This document shows, one piece after another, positions 7,321 through 15,804 of a DNA stretch of 52,929 nucleotides (within the stretch, counting starts at the first letter, position 1; every line of letters starts with the position of its first letter). Made by a program: the position numbers and the translations under genes. Source of the DNA: Mycobacterium sp. 1164985.4 (GTDB lineage: Bacteria > Actinomycetota > Actinomycetes > Mycobacteriales > Mycobacteriaceae); the NCBI RefSeq assembly GCF_001668575.1, contig NZ_LZMD01000092.1, forward strand, positions 1 through 52,929, in the 5' to 3' direction. The notes below the pieces were generated by a model. The model was not told the origin of the DNA. It did no database searches and was given only the letters and a program-made list of their open reading frames with translations.

Positions 7321-8891
7321 GAGCCACCCACTCCGTCGTCGTCAGCGTGCTCGGTCCGTCCGCTGATCACCAATCCGAGCAAAGCGCCGACCACGCATAC
7401 GACAGCTGTCGCCAGGAAGATGACGCCATATTGCATCGTGTACGCTTCCACGTTTGCCCGGGCTAGCCGGGCGGCCTGAGCGGCCAATAGCCCGCCGGGG
7501 GTGTCCGCCGCCGGGGCAGGCAGGACGTCGAGGCGCTCCTGGAGATACTGGTTGAACTTGTACAACCCCCAGGCGGTCAGCGCGGCCAGGCCGATCAACA
7601 TGCCGATCATCCGCGCCACCACGACGGCAGCCGATGCGATGCCGTGCTGAGCAGCAGGAACCACCCGGAGCGTTGCGGACGTGAGCGGTCCGATCACGAG
7701 ACCGAGGCCGAAGCCGGCGATCGCCAAGTCCGTGTCGAGTACCGGCAGGGCAATAAAGCCGAGGTCGTGATGTGTGGTCAGGACGTCAACGCCCCAGTTT
7801 GACACCAACCAGTAACCGCCTGCCGCGATCATCAGGCCGGCGAAGGCGACCAGTCGGTCCCCGATGCGGGTCGCGATCCATCCCCCGACCACGGCGCCGA
7901 TCGGGAGCGCGATCAAGAAGCGCAGCAGCAGAAGCACAGCTCCGGTCTGATCCTTGGCGAGCACTCCCTGCCCGAACAACTCGACGTTGACGAGCGTCAC
8001 CATCAGCGCAGCACCGGCACACAGCGAGGCGCCCAGGGCGGCCAGGAACGGCCGGAAATGGACGCCGGCCGGTTCGATCAGCCGCGTGCGGGCGAACCGC
8101 TCCCACACGAAGAACCCCACGAGGGCTACCGTCGCGATCAGGAGCACCGGCAGCCCGTAGCTCGGCAGGATCTTGCGGCCGTCCGGCGCGGGGTTGTACA
8201 ACCCGATCACCGTCAGCCCGAGCGCGACCGCCAGCAGCACGCCGCCGACCACGTCAACGCGCTCCGGATCTTCGGTTTTCAGCCGGGCGGGCAGGCTGAA
8301 GTGGATCAACAGCATGGCGATGGCCGCAAGCGGCACGTTAATCCAGAACACGTCGCGCCAGGTGCTCAACGCCGCGACGACGGCGATGCCGTAGAGCGGG
8401 CCCAGCACGCTGCCGAGCTCCTGGGCGGCGCCGATCCCGCCCAACACCGACGCTCGGTTACGGGTGGACCACAGATCGGCGGCCAGTGCCAGCGTGACCG
8501 GCAGCAACGCGCCACTGGCGACGCCCTGAATAGTTCGGCCGATCACCATGGGAACGAGGTCGTTCGACAAGGCCGTGACGACGGAGCCGACGGCGAACCC
8601 AGCCAGGCTCAGCTGGAGGATGAACTTGCGGCCGAACCGGTCGGAGGCACGGCCCAGCAGCGGCATCGCGGCGATGTAGCCCAGCAGATAACACGTGATG
8701 ATCGGTGTGACCCGTTGCAACTGGTTCAGCGGAATGCTGAGGTCGACGATGATGTCCCGGATGATGGCGACGACGACGTACGTGTCGAGTGCGCCGAGCA
8801 ACACCGCGAGGCCGCCCGCACTGATCGCAATCCGGCGGTTCGACGCCGTCGTCGCAGCGGTTTTGGTGTCTGTAGATTCTGAAATCGACAT
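7317..8891 (-). CDS. P55-type multidrug/lipid efflux MFS transporter
   Basis: 524 aa, orthologue by position and pairing of M. tuberculosis Rv1410c (P55), which works with LprG to export triacylglycerides and lipoglycans and affects drug tolerance. The sequence shows a 14-helix DHA2-type MFS protein: first helix AISAGGLAVLLGALDTYVVV, MFS motif A GRASDRFGRKF in loop 2-3, motif C-like region GALLPVTLALAADL, and a C-terminal tail RTEHADDDGVGGS. The start at 8891 is selected over an upstream GTG (8933) because it overlaps the lprG stop as TGATG, indicating translational coupling. The stop lies at the convergent small ORF at 7318-7320. Confidence 0.93.
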   Translation of the reverse strand: MSISESTDTKTAATTASNRRIAISAGGLAVLLGALDTYVVVAIIRDIIVDLSIPLNQLQRVTPIITCYLLGYIAAMPLLGRASDRFGRKFILQLSLAGFAVGSVVTALSNDLVPMVIGRTIQGVASGALLPVTLALAADLWSTRNRASVLGGIGAAQELGSVLGPLYGIAVVAALSTWRDVFWINVPLAAIAMLLIHFSLPARLKTEDPERVDVVGGVLLAVALGLTVIGLYNPAPDGRKILPSYGLPVLLIATVALVGFFVWERFARTRLIEPAGVHFRPFLAALGASLCAGAALMVTLVNVELFGQGVLAKDQTGAVLLLLRFLIALPIGAVVGGWIATRIGDRLVAFAGLMIAAGGYWLVSNWGVDVLTTHHDLGFIALPVLDTDLAIAGFGLGLVIGPLTSATLRVVPAAQHGIASAAVVVARMIGMLIGLAALTAWGLYKFNQYLQERLDVLPAPAADTPGGLLAAQAARLARANVEAYTMQYGVIFLATAVVCVVGALLGLVISGRTEHADDDGVGGS

Positions 8892-9592
8892 CAGGCGGCC
8901 GGCGGCTTGGCGACCGTCACTGGCTTGCCCCACTCAGACAACGCCATGGTGACGCTGGAGTCGGACTCGGTCTGCAACTTCACCTGAACCAGCTTGTGGT
9001 CGCCGTCTTCGGCGATCCAAGCGGTCCCCGGCACCGGGCCGGTCGCTGCAATTTGCGGCGCGATCTTGTTCACGGCGTCCGCGCTGACGTTTCCGGTGAT
9101 GCGAACGGTCCGGACCCCGTTGATGTCCTCGCGGCCCTCGGCCTTGGGATCCGAGAAGTTGGCCAGCACGTTGCCAACGCCAGTCTGCGGGTTGAGGATC
9201 AGCGAGGCGTCGTAGATGTCTGCGGCGGGGCCGAAGTTCGACAACCCGGCACCCGGGGTCATCGAGGCGTAAAGGTCGCCGTCGACGACCGCGAACTGCA
9301 CGCCCTCGAGGCGCTGCCCCATCATCAGAAGATTGACTTTTCCTTCCGCCGTAAACGTCGGCGCGTTGCTCAGATCGCCTTCCAGCAACTCGATCGGCAG
9401 CTTTTCGCTCTTACCGTCCACTGTCAGCTTGATATGCGCGCTTGTCTGGTTCTGAGTGGTCTGGCTCGATTGCTGCAGGAGCGTCGCAGCATCGGGCAGG
9501 TCCTTGGCGGGCTCCTCGGACTTGGAGCACCCCGCGAAGACAACGACGGCGGTGGCGAGGGCTAACAAGATCAACACGACGCGCTTGGGCAT
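8891..9592 (-). CDS. lprG: Lipoprotein LprG
   Basis: 233 aa. The signal peptide MPKRVVLILLALATAVVVFAGC ends with a lipobox (VFAGC, lipidated Cys22). The mature part follows the LprG pattern: TVDGKSEKLPIELLEGDLSN, FGPAADIYDASLILNPQTGV, NVLANFSDPKAEGREDINGV and a C-terminal WGKPVTVAKPPAA. LprG binds triacylated lipids in a hydrophobic cavity and supports lipoarabinomannan and triacylglyceride transport to the outer envelope, with P55 as partner. The ORF extends to 9661, but ATG at 9592 starts just before the lysine/arginine n-region and has TACCAT 6 nt upstream, so I use that start. It overlaps the P55 start by one base. Confidence 0.95.
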   Translation of the reverse strand: MPKRVVLILLALATAVVVFAGCSKSEEPAKDLPDAATLLQQSSQTTQNQTSAHIKLTVDGKSEKLPIELLEGDLSNAPTFTAEGKVNLLMMGQRLEGVQFAVVDGDLYASMTPGAGLSNFGPAADIYDASLILNPQTGVGNVLANFSDPKAEGREDINGVRTVRITGNVSADAVNKIAPQIAATGPVPGTAWIAEDGDHKLVQVKLQTESDSSVTMALSEWGKPVTVAKPPAA

Positions 9593-9598
9593 GACTGC

Positions 9599-9604
9599 AT
9601 GGTA
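9599..9604 (-). promoter_or_regulatory. Putative leaderless -10 (TACCAT) for lprG-P55
   Basis: TACCAT on the minus strand ends 6 nt before the lprG ATG. This supports both the start choice and leaderless transcription of lprG-P55. Confidence 0.45.
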
Positions 9605-9764
9605 GAGGGTGCGGGTGCACGGGCGCGGTTCGCGGGGCATGGGCGTGTACCTAAACACCACTCCTAACCTCGACTTTTCCGAGTTTCGGAAAATTCACGG
9701 CGGCGGTGCCGCGGCGAAACGTTCCGGCGGAAAGCCGTCATCCCGTGAGTCGGCCGCACCACCC

Positions 9765-9770
9765 TATAGT
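9765..9770 (+). promoter_or_regulatory. Putative leaderless -10 (TATAGT) for ribE
   Basis: TATAGT is close to the sigma-A consensus and is followed after 8 nt by the GTG of ribE. No ribosome-binding site and no recognisable FMN-riboswitch core were seen in the 186 bp between lprG and ribE. Confidence 0.5.
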
Positions 9771-9778
9771 CTGGCGGC

Positions 9779-10378
9779 GTGTTCACCGGAATCGTCGAAG
9801 AGGTCGGCGAGGTTGTCGGCAAAGAGGATCTCGGCGATATCGCGCGGCTCGCCATCCGCGGGCCCCTCGTCGCCTCCGATGCGCGCCACGGTGACTCGAT
9901 CGCGGTGAACGGTGTCTGCCTCACCGTCGTCGAGGTGCAACCGGAAGCGACATTCACCACCGATGTGATCGGCGAAACGCTGAACCGGTCGAGCCTCGGC
10001 CGACTCGGGGTGGGCAGCAGGGTCAACCTCGAGCGCGCCGCGGCGGTGAACAGCCGCCTCGGCGGGCACATCGTGCAGGGACATGTCGACGGCACTGGTC
10101 ATGTCATCGCGCGCTCTCCGTCGCAGCGCTGGACCGTGGTGCGCGTCGCACTGCCGACCGCGCTGTCGCGGTACGTCGTCGAGAAGGGCTCCATCACCGT
10201 CGACGGTGTCTCGCTGACGGTGTCCGGGCTCGGACACGACTGGTTCGAGGTGTCGTTGATCCCCACGACGCTTGATCTCACGATTCTCGGCCGTGCCGAG
10301 GTCGGCACGTTGGTCAATCTCGAGGTGGACGTGATCGCTAAATACGTCGAGCGGTTGCTGTCACCCGAAACCGATTAG
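9779..10378 (+). CDS. ribE: Riboflavin synthase, alpha subunit
   Basis: Dismutates two 6,7-dimethyl-8-ribityllumazine molecules to riboflavin, the last step of the pathway. The 199-aa protein has the two tandem lumazine-binding repeats: the first begins MFTGIVEEVGEV and includes DSIAVNGVCLTVVE, the second starts after GGHIVQGHVDGTGHV and includes GSITVDGVSLTVSGL and EVSLIPTTLDLT. The trimerisation helix is at the end (VNLEVDVIAKYVERLL). The start is GTG with a -10 hexamer just upstream. In M. tuberculosis numbering this is the gene called ribC. It stands alone, with ribBA and ribH 0.7 kb downstream on the same strand. Confidence 0.96.
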   Translation: MFTGIVEEVGEVVGKEDLGDIARLAIRGPLVASDARHGDSIAVNGVCLTVVEVQPEATFTTDVIGETLNRSSLGRLGVGSRVNLERAAAVNSRLGGHIVQGHVDGTGHVIARSPSQRWTVVRVALPTALSRYVVEKGSITVDGVSLTVSGLGHDWFEVSLIPTTLDLTILGRAEVGTLVNLEVDVIAKYVERLLSPETD

Positions 10379-10419
10379 CCAAGCACGACTTTCGGGGTCT
10401 CCCATGCGTGGTGTGCGTC

Positions 10420-10548
10420 CTATGCAGTCGGCTGTATCGACGGCGTAGCGTGCCGACTGCCGATGATGTCGATGCGAACGCCGCCGGCGTTGCTGACAAC
10501 GGTGTAGCGGTCCCCACCGAACGGACGGCCAAAGGGCCGCGTCGGCAT
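10420..10548 (-). CDS. Possible small ORF, in frame with and downstream of the secreted protein gene
   Basis: From ATG 10548 there are 42 codons (starting MPTRPFGRPFGG, ending SIQPTA). The open frame is continuous back to the TAG that ends the upstream secreted protein (10579-10581), so the two differ only by one stop codon. About three quarters of its third codon positions are G or C, which hints at coding, but no Shine-Dalgarno sequence is near the ATG. It could be a separate tiny protein, the remnant of a longer C-terminus, or chance. Confidence 0.25.
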   Translation of the reverse strand: MPTRPFGRPFGGDRYTVVSNAGGVRIDIIGSRHATPSIQPTA

Positions 10549-10578
10549 TAGAAACCATTGCTGTGTAGCCGCGTCCTC

Positions 10579-10917
10579 CTACGCGATTGGCCCCGGGATC
10601 GGCATGGGTGCACGGAAGTGTTCAAGAAATCCAAACAAGGCGCCGACTTGCGCGGGATTCGGTACGAAATCGCTGAAGAACCGATCAACTGACGCCATCT
10701 GGTCGGGCGGCGCGGCATCAGGGGGAACGTATGTCCTCCACATACCTTCGAGCACCCCCACCGCCGGGATCACGTCCGACGCACCGCCGGAAGGCCCGGG
10801 TGGGGCCGGATCGAACGGCTCGGCGGTCGCGGGAGCGGAGGCGAAGAAGAATCCGGAGGCGGCCACGGCACACGCGGCGATCAGCAGCCTCCGGGCGGTG
10901 ATGCGTGACGCTTTCAT
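10579..10917 (-). CDS. Small secreted hypothetical protein
   Basis: 112 aa. A Sec signal peptide is clear: KASRITARR n-region, hydrophobic stretch LLIAACAVAASGFFFASA and cleavage around ATAEP (about residues 30-32). The mature part is proline-rich and acidic (FDPAPPGPSGGASD, then VDRFFSDFVPNPAQVG) and has no cysteine. The ATG at 10917 has AGAGG 7 nt upstream. I do not recognise a family; size and style match many exported mycobacterial proteins of unknown role. It is transcribed away from ribBA in the 0.7-kb gap between ribE and ribBA. An in-frame open stretch continues for 52 codons after the TAG. Confidence 0.75.
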   Translation of the reverse strand: MKASRITARRLLIAACAVAASGFFFASAPATAEPFDPAPPGPSGGASDVIPAVGVLEGMWRTYVPPDAAPPDQMASVDRFFSDFVPNPAQVGALFGFLEHFRAPMPIPGPIA

Positions 10918-11079
10918 ACAAGACCTCTTCGAAGTGACCGGGAAATTAGCGTAGGCGTCAGGCGACGTGGTCGAGGAGCGTTTACCGAAACACCGATCGC
11001 CGGCCCGGCCGTCGGCACTGACTTCACCGGTATACCCCCAGGTCAGCGGACCGGCAATAAGTTTTGGACCCCGGTGGTT

Positions 11080-11085
11080 CATACT
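11080..11085 (+). promoter_or_regulatory. Putative leaderless -10 (CATACT) for ribBA
   Basis: CATACT is separated by 6 nt from the GTG at 11092. It fits a [T/C]ANNNT element and supports the downstream start over the GTG at 11074. The 174 bp upstream of ribBA shows no recognisable RFN element. Confidence 0.4.
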
Positions 11086-11091
11086 GATGTG

Positions 11092-12411
11092 GTGACGAGG
11101 CTTGACACTGTTGAGCGCGCGGTGGCCGATATCGCCGCGGGCAAGGCCGTCGTCGTGATCGACGATGAGGATCGCGAGAACGAGGGCGACCTCATCTTCG
11201 CCGCCGAGAAGGCGACCCCCGAACTCGTCGCGTTCATGGTCCGCTACACCTCCGGTTACCTCTGTGTGCCGCTGGACGGGGCGATCTGCGACAAGCTCGG
11301 CCTGCTGCCGATGTACGCGGTCAACCAGGACAAGCACGGCACCGCCTACACCGTCACCGTGGACGCAAAAAACGGTGTGGGGACGGGTATCTCAGCCGCA
11401 GACCGCGCGACGACGATGCGCCTGCTGGCGGATCCGTCGAGCATCGCCGACGATTTCACCAAACCGGGGCACGTCGTGCCGCTGCGCGCGAAGGACGGTG
11501 GGGTGCTGCGCCGCCCGGGCCACACCGAGGCCGCGGTCGACCTGGCGCGACTCGCCGGGCTGCAACCCGCCGGTGCGATCTGCGAGATCGTCAGCCAGAA
11601 AGACGAAGGCTCGATGGCGCAGACCGACGAGCTGCGCATCTTCGCCGACGAACACGACCTCGCGCTGATCTCGATCGCCGACCTGATCGAGTGGCGGCGC
11701 AAGCATGAGAAGCACATCGAGCGCATCGCCGAGGCCCGGATTCCGACCCGCCACGGCGAATTCCGCGCCGTCGGCTACACCAGCATCTATGACGACGTCG
11801 AGCACGTCGCGCTGGTCAAGGGTGACGTCGCGGGTCCGACCAGCGACGGCCATGACGTGCTGGTGCGCGTGCACTCGGAATGCCTCACCGGCGACGTGTT
11901 CGGTTCCCAGCGCTGCGACTGCGGACCCCAACTCGACGCGGCGATGGCGATGGTCGCCCGCGAAGGCCGCGGCATCGTGCTGTACATGCGCGGACATGAG
12001 GGTCGGGGCATCGGCCTCATGCACAAGCTGCAGGCGTATCAACTTCAGGACGCCGGCGACGACACCGTCGACGCCAACCTCAAGCTCGGCCTGCCCGCCG
12101 ACGCCCGCGACTACGGTATCGGCGCGCAGATCCTCGTCGATCTCGGTGTGCGGTCGATGCGTCTGCTGACCAACAACCCCGCCAAGCGCGTCGGGCTCGA
12201 CGGCTACGGGCTGCACATCATCGAACGTGTGCCGCTGCCGGTGCGCGCCAACAAAGAGAACATCCGCTACCTGATGACCAAGCGCGACCGGATGGGCCAC
12301 GACCTGAGCGGCCTCGACGATTACCACGAGGCGACCACCATGGCCGACTACGACGAGGGCGTGTACCTGCTCGGTGATCGCCGGCCGACCGATCTCGGCG
12401 GAGCCCTGTGA
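11092..12411 (+). CDS. ribBA: Bifunctional 3,4-dihydroxy-2-butanone-4-phosphate synthase / GTP cyclohydrolase II
   Basis: 439 aa. The N-terminal domain (about 1-205) makes the four-carbon riboflavin precursor from ribulose 5-phosphate: DDEDRENEGDL metal/acidic loop, GYLCVPL, TGISAADRATT and the HTEA motif. The C-terminal domain (about 210-439) opens GTP: VRVHSECLTGDVFGSQRCDC supplies the three zinc cysteines, then YMRGHEGRGIGL and the tyrosine/arginine catalytic region. Both halves look intact, so the protein should be bifunctional. The GTG at 11092 gives the M. tuberculosis RibA2-like N-terminus MTRLDTVERAV. The stop overlaps the ribH GTG (GTGA), coupling the two. Confidence 0.95.
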   Translation: MTRLDTVERAVADIAAGKAVVVIDDEDRENEGDLIFAAEKATPELVAFMVRYTSGYLCVPLDGAICDKLGLLPMYAVNQDKHGTAYTVTVDAKNGVGTGISAADRATTMRLLADPSSIADDFTKPGHVVPLRAKDGGVLRRPGHTEAAVDLARLAGLQPAGAICEIVSQKDEGSMAQTDELRIFADEHDLALISIADLIEWRRKHEKHIERIAEARIPTRHGEFRAVGYTSIYDDVEHVALVKGDVAGPTSDGHDVLVRVHSECLTGDVFGSQRCDCGPQLDAAMAMVAREGRGIVLYMRGHEGRGIGLMHKLQAYQLQDAGDDTVDANLKLGLPADARDYGIGAQILVDLGVRSMRLLTNNPAKRVGLDGYGLHIIERVPLPVRANKENIRYLMTKRDRMGHDLSGLDDYHEATTMADYDEGVYLLGDRRPTDLGGAL

Positions 12412-12887
12412 GCGGTACGGGCGTACCCGATCTCCCACACATCGACGGATCGGGACTCAAGCTTGCCGTCGTGGCCAGCACCTGGCACGAGACCATCTGC
12501 GATGCCCTGCTCGACGGCGCGCTCAAGGTCGCTGCGGATGCCGGCCTCGACAATCCCACGGTCGTGCGGGTGCTCGGTGCCATCGAGATTCCCGTCGTGG
12601 CACAGGCTTTGGCGGCCACTCATGACGCGGTTGTGGCGCTCGGTGTGGTGATCCGCGGTGAGACACCGCATTTCGACTACGTGTGCGACGCGGTGACCCA
12701 GGGCTTGACCCGGGTGTCGCTGGACGCGTCGACGCCGGTGGCCAATGGCGTGCTGACGACGAACACCGAACAGCAGGCCCTCGACCGGGCCGGCCTGCCC
12801 TCGTCGTCCGAAGACAAGGGCGCGCAGGCGGCGGCCGCGGCCCTGTCCACCGCGCTGACGTTGCGGAACCTGCGTTCGGGCTCATGA
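12408..12887 (+). CDS. ribH: 6,7-dimethyl-8-ribityllumazine synthase
   Basis: Condenses the products of RibBA and RibD into lumazine, the RibE substrate. The 159-aa protein has the usual motifs: LAVVASTWHETI at the substrate site, GAIEIPVVAQAL, the ALGVVIRGETPHFDYVCDAV segment, with H in the TPHFD catalytic position, and NGVLTTNTEQQALDRAG. The N-terminal extension before the first strand is typical for mycobacterial RibH pentamers. It overlaps ribBA (GTGA) and the downstream membrane protein (ATGA), so all three are one unit. Confidence 0.96.
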   Translation: MSGTGVPDLPHIDGSGLKLAVVASTWHETICDALLDGALKVAADAGLDNPTVVRVLGAIEIPVVAQALAATHDAVVALGVVIRGETPHFDYVCDAVTQGLTRVSLDASTPVANGVLTTNTEQQALDRAGLPSSSEDKGAQAAAAALSTALTLRNLRSGS

Positions 12888-13333
12888 CCGACTGGGATGT
12901 CGAGGTACGCCCTCACCTGGCACCGTATTTCGCTTACACGGCCGCAGCGCTGATCCTCATCGCGCATGTCACGGTCGGCGCGCTGCTGAAGGTGGGCTCC
13001 ACCGGGGTGATCTTCCGCACCGCCGACCAGGTTGCGATCGCGCTGCTCGGTGTCGTCATCGCCGCGGTGGTGTTGATGTTCGCGCGTCCCCGGCTGCGGG
13101 CGGGCGCATCGGGTGTGGCGGTACGAAATCTGGTTGCCGACAAGGTGATTCCCTGGTCCGAGGTCGTCGACATCTCGTTCCCGCGGGGTGCGCGGTGGGC
13201 CCGTGTGGATCTGCCCGACGACGAGTACATCCCGATCATGGCGATCCAGGCCGTTGACAAGGACCGCGCGGTGGACGCGATGGACCGCGTTCGCGGCGTG
13301 CTCGAGCACTACAAGGGCCTCAACTCACGCTGA
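12884..13333 (+). CDS. PH-domain-containing membrane protein (Rv1417-like)
   Basis: 149 aa. Two N-terminal transmembrane helices (YFAYTAAALILIAHVTVGALL and VAIALLGVVIAAVVLMF) are followed by a cytoplasmic bacterial PH-like domain (GVAVRNLVADKVIPWSEVVDISFP ... VDLPDDEYIPIMAIQ). It starts with ATG overlapping ribH's stop and corresponds by position to M. tuberculosis Rv1417. Function unknown; coupling with riboflavin genes is conserved in mycobacteria as far as I recall. The 3' end overlaps the convergent GNAT gene by 14 nt. Confidence 0.85.
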   Translation: MTDWDVEVRPHLAPYFAYTAAALILIAHVTVGALLKVGSTGVIFRTADQVAIALLGVVIAAVVLMFARPRLRAGASGVAVRNLVADKVIPWSEVVDISFPRGARWARVDLPDDEYIPIMAIQAVDKDRAVDAMDRVRGVLEHYKGLNSR

Positions 13334-13787
13334 GCGACATCGCCAGTTCGTCGGCGATGGACTTGGTTTGATCCTCTGCGACCGTGAACCCGATGCTCTC
13401 GTACACCTGGCGCGCCGCCGCATTGTCGGTCGCCACGCGCAACCGGACGGTGTGCACGTTGCTGCTGCGCGCCCAGTCGAGCGCCGCCGCGACCAACTGC
13501 TTCGCCAGCCCGCGCCCGCGGACCGCCGGATCGAGCCACAGCGAGTACAGGTACACGGCCTCGGCGTTCTCCTGTTGCGCCCCGATCAGGCCGACTGGAC
13601 GCTCGCCGATCAGGGCGACGAACTGCGCATGGTCGCGTAGCCGTCGGCGCCACTGCGCGGCGGTGAAGGCGGCCTCGTCGCGATAGCTCGGGTCGTTCTC
13701 GCCCAGCGAGTCGGCCAGCGCCCTCATCCGAACGGTGGCGAAGACCCGCCAGTCGGTTTCGCCCAGGCGGGCAATGCGTTCGGTCAT
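13320..13787 (-). CDS. GNAT family N-acetyltransferase
   Basis: 155 aa, one GCN5-related acetyltransferase domain. The acetyl-CoA-binding motif A is LWLDPAVRGRGLAKQLVAAAL, followed by motif B NAAARQVYESIGF. The substrate is not predictable. The start overlaps the stop of the upstream gamma-glutamyltransferase (ATGA), so the two are translated from one message. The 3' end overlaps the convergent PH-domain gene. Confidence 0.92.
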   Translation of the reverse strand: MTERIARLGETDWRVFATVRMRALADSLGENDPSYRDEAAFTAAQWRRRLRDHAQFVALIGERPVGLIGAQQENAEAVYLYSLWLDPAVRGRGLAKQLVAAALDWARSSNVHTVRLRVATDNAAARQVYESIGFTVAEDQTKSIADELAMSLSVS

Positions 13788-15751
13788 CGGGTGTCGCCCA
13801 TGACCAACCCTTCCCGGCGCGGATCCGCACCACCGATGAGGCCCGCGCTGTCTCGGGTGATCGCCGACAGGCCGCTCGATTGGTCGGCCAGATCCACCTG
13901 GTGGCCGAGTTCGCGCAAGCCCCGCACGAGCGGGTCATGGTCGCCAGCCAATCCTGGTGGGCCGGAGATGTCGATGATCGGATGCTCGCCGCCGATATTG
14001 GTCTTCGGCGTGTTGGCGGCACCGAAGTCGACCATCGACACGGCCTGCTGCGGATCGAGCCCCCAATCCAGCATCCCCACAATTGTTTTCGCCACGAACT
14101 GGATGATCACCGCGCCGCCGGGCGAACCGAGCACGGCGTACAGGTCGCCACGTTGTCCACCCTGCGCCTGGTCGAAGATCAGCGTCGGCGCCATCGTGCT
14201 GCGGGGCCGCTTTCCGGGCTGGACGCGGTTGGCGACCGATGTTCCGTCGGGGCCGGTGGGTTCGGCCGAGAAGTCGGTGAGCTGGTTGTTGAGGATGAAC
14301 CCGTCGACCATGTGGAACGAGCCGAACGCGGATTCCACCGTGGTGGTCAACGACGCGGCGTTGCCCTGCGAGTCGACGATGCTGACCTGGCTGGTGCCGT
14401 GTTCGGGAACCGGCGGCGCCGGACTGGTCGGCGGCCCGAACTCGCCGGCTTTGGCGGTGCCCATGCTGTGCTGTTCGGAGATCAGCGCGGCGCGCCCGGC
14501 GAGGTAGTCGCTGCCGAGCAGCGTCTCGGGGGAACCGCCGGGCAGCGGAACGAAATCGGTGTCCGCGACATACTTGTCGCGGTCGGCGTACGCCAGCCGT
14601 TCCGCCTCGGAGATCAGGTGCACGCCCATGACGGAGGGCCGACCGCCGTTGCGATCGATGTCGGTGGGCTTGTGATCTGCCATCGGGAAGTGTTCGAGGA
14701 TGCCGAGCGTGGCCAGGACCGCGATGCCGCCGGACGACGGTGGCGGCATCCCGCACACCTCCCGGCCGCGGTACGGCGCACACAGCGGTTCACGTTTCTT
14801 GGCCGTATAGCCGGCGAGGTCCTCGGCGGTCATCAGGCTGGGTGTGCGGCCGCCGGAGCCGTCGGTCGCCGCCGCGACGATGTTGCGGGCGATCGCGCCG
14901 GTGTAGAACGACTGGGGGTCGGTTGCGATGACGCCCAACGTTTTCGAGTACGCGGGGTTGGTCAGTCGGGTGCCCTCCGTTTTGGGGCTGCCGTCGGATT
15001 CGAGAAAGTATTCGGCGGCTTCGCGGTCGAGCTTGAGCTCAGGTGCCGCGTCCTCGATGGCCGCCGCGAGCCGGGCGCTGATGTCGAAGCCGTCGTCGGC
15101 CAGCCGGACGGCGGGGGCGAAAAGGTCGCGCCAGCCCGTCTTGCCGTGCTCGGCGTGGACGTCGGTCAGCATCCGCAGAATGCCCGGTACGCCGATCGAG
15201 CGTCCGGAGGCCCTGGCGTCCGGCTTGGGTTCCGTGCGGTCGGCATCGGAGACCCAGCGCAGATAGTTCTCGGTCGCGGCGGCCGGCGCGACCTCACGCC
15301 CGTCGTACGCCTGGACCCTTCCGGACGCCGCGTCGAAGTAGAGCAGGAAGCCTCCGCCGCCAAGGCCGGAAGCCTGTGGCTCGACGAGGCCGAGCACGGC
15401 CTGCGCGGTGACGAGCGCGTCCGCCGCGGTGCCGCCGTCGCGCAGCACTTCACACGCGGCCTGGGTGGCCGACGGGTTTGCGGTGGCGACGGAGAAGCTG
15501 CTGGTGCGCACCGGCGTCATGTCGCTGCGGTACCCCGTGGCCACCTCAGGGTTGGTGGAGATGTCCCTGGAGGTGGGAGGGGAACCGGGGACGGCTGCGG
15601 CGGTGGTCTTGACCACCGGGGTGCCGTTCTCGACGATCGCGCACGGTCCCGAGGCTTCGGGTTCGGTGCGCTCGTCTGCGGAGCATCCGGCCAACACCAG
15701 CACCAACCCGGTCAGCGGGGCCATCACCCTCGTCACGGAGGAGATCCGCAT
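13784..15751 (-). CDS. ggt: Gamma-glutamyltransferase, lipoprotein form
   Basis: 655 aa. The start at 15751 gives a lipoprotein signal peptide (MRISSVTRVMAPLTGLVLVLAGC, Cys in a LAGC lipobox), so the enzyme should be anchored outside the membrane. It hydrolyses or transfers gamma-glutamyl groups, for example of glutathione or other gamma-glutamyl amides, and self-cleaves into large and small subunits. The predicted nucleophile is Thr453 in GTSQVSIVD, with LTTTVESAFGS downstream and the PPSSGG loop before cleavage. GGRPSVMGVHLISEAERLAYADR and SPGGAVI match the family. The open frame extends to 15883, but the lipobox and TACCGT 6 nt upstream favour 15751. Confidence 0.94.
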   Translation of the reverse strand: MRISSVTRVMAPLTGLVLVLAGCSADERTEPEASGPCAIVENGTPVVKTTAAAVPGSPPTSRDISTNPEVATGYRSDMTPVRTSSFSVATANPSATQAACEVLRDGGTAADALVTAQAVLGLVEPQASGLGGGGFLLYFDAASGRVQAYDGREVAPAAATENYLRWVSDADRTEPKPDARASGRSIGVPGILRMLTDVHAEHGKTGWRDLFAPAVRLADDGFDISARLAAAIEDAAPELKLDREAAEYFLESDGSPKTEGTRLTNPAYSKTLGVIATDPQSFYTGAIARNIVAAATDGSGGRTPSLMTAEDLAGYTAKKREPLCAPYRGREVCGMPPPSSGGIAVLATLGILEHFPMADHKPTDIDRNGGRPSVMGVHLISEAERLAYADRDKYVADTDFVPLPGGSPETLLGSDYLAGRAALISEQHSMGTAKAGEFGPPTSPAPPVPEHGTSQVSIVDSQGNAASLTTTVESAFGSFHMVDGFILNNQLTDFSAEPTGPDGTSVANRVQPGKRPRSTMAPTLIFDQAQGGQRGDLYAVLGSPGGAVIIQFVAKTIVGMLDWGLDPQQAVSMVDFGAANTPKTNIGGEHPIIDISGPPGLAGDHDPLVRGLRELGHQVDLADQSSGLSAITRDSAGLIGGADPRREGLVMGDTR

Positions 15752-15757
15752 CACTCG

Positions 15758-15763
15758 ACGGTA
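15758..15763 (-). promoter_or_regulatory. Putative leaderless -10 (TACCGT) for ggt
   Basis: TACCGT on the minus strand lies 6 nt before the ggt ATG. With the uvrC element it gives divergent promoters in a 53-bp gap. Confidence 0.45.
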
Positions 15764-15791
15764 GTGGATCGGGGCCGTCGGGAGGCGGCAG

Positions 15792-15797
15792 TAACCT
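15792..15797 (+). promoter_or_regulatory. Putative leaderless -10 (TAACCT) for the uvrC operon
   Basis: TAACCT ends 7 nt before the uvrC GTG. No Shine-Dalgarno sequence of correct spacing is apparent. Confidence 0.45.
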
Positions 15798-15804
15798 GGA
15801 ATCC

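Noticed and set aside
9593..9778. FMN riboswitch in front of ribE or ribBA
   Set aside because: I looked for the conserved RFN core in the gaps before ribE (9593-9778) and ribBA (10918-11091) and saw no convincing match.
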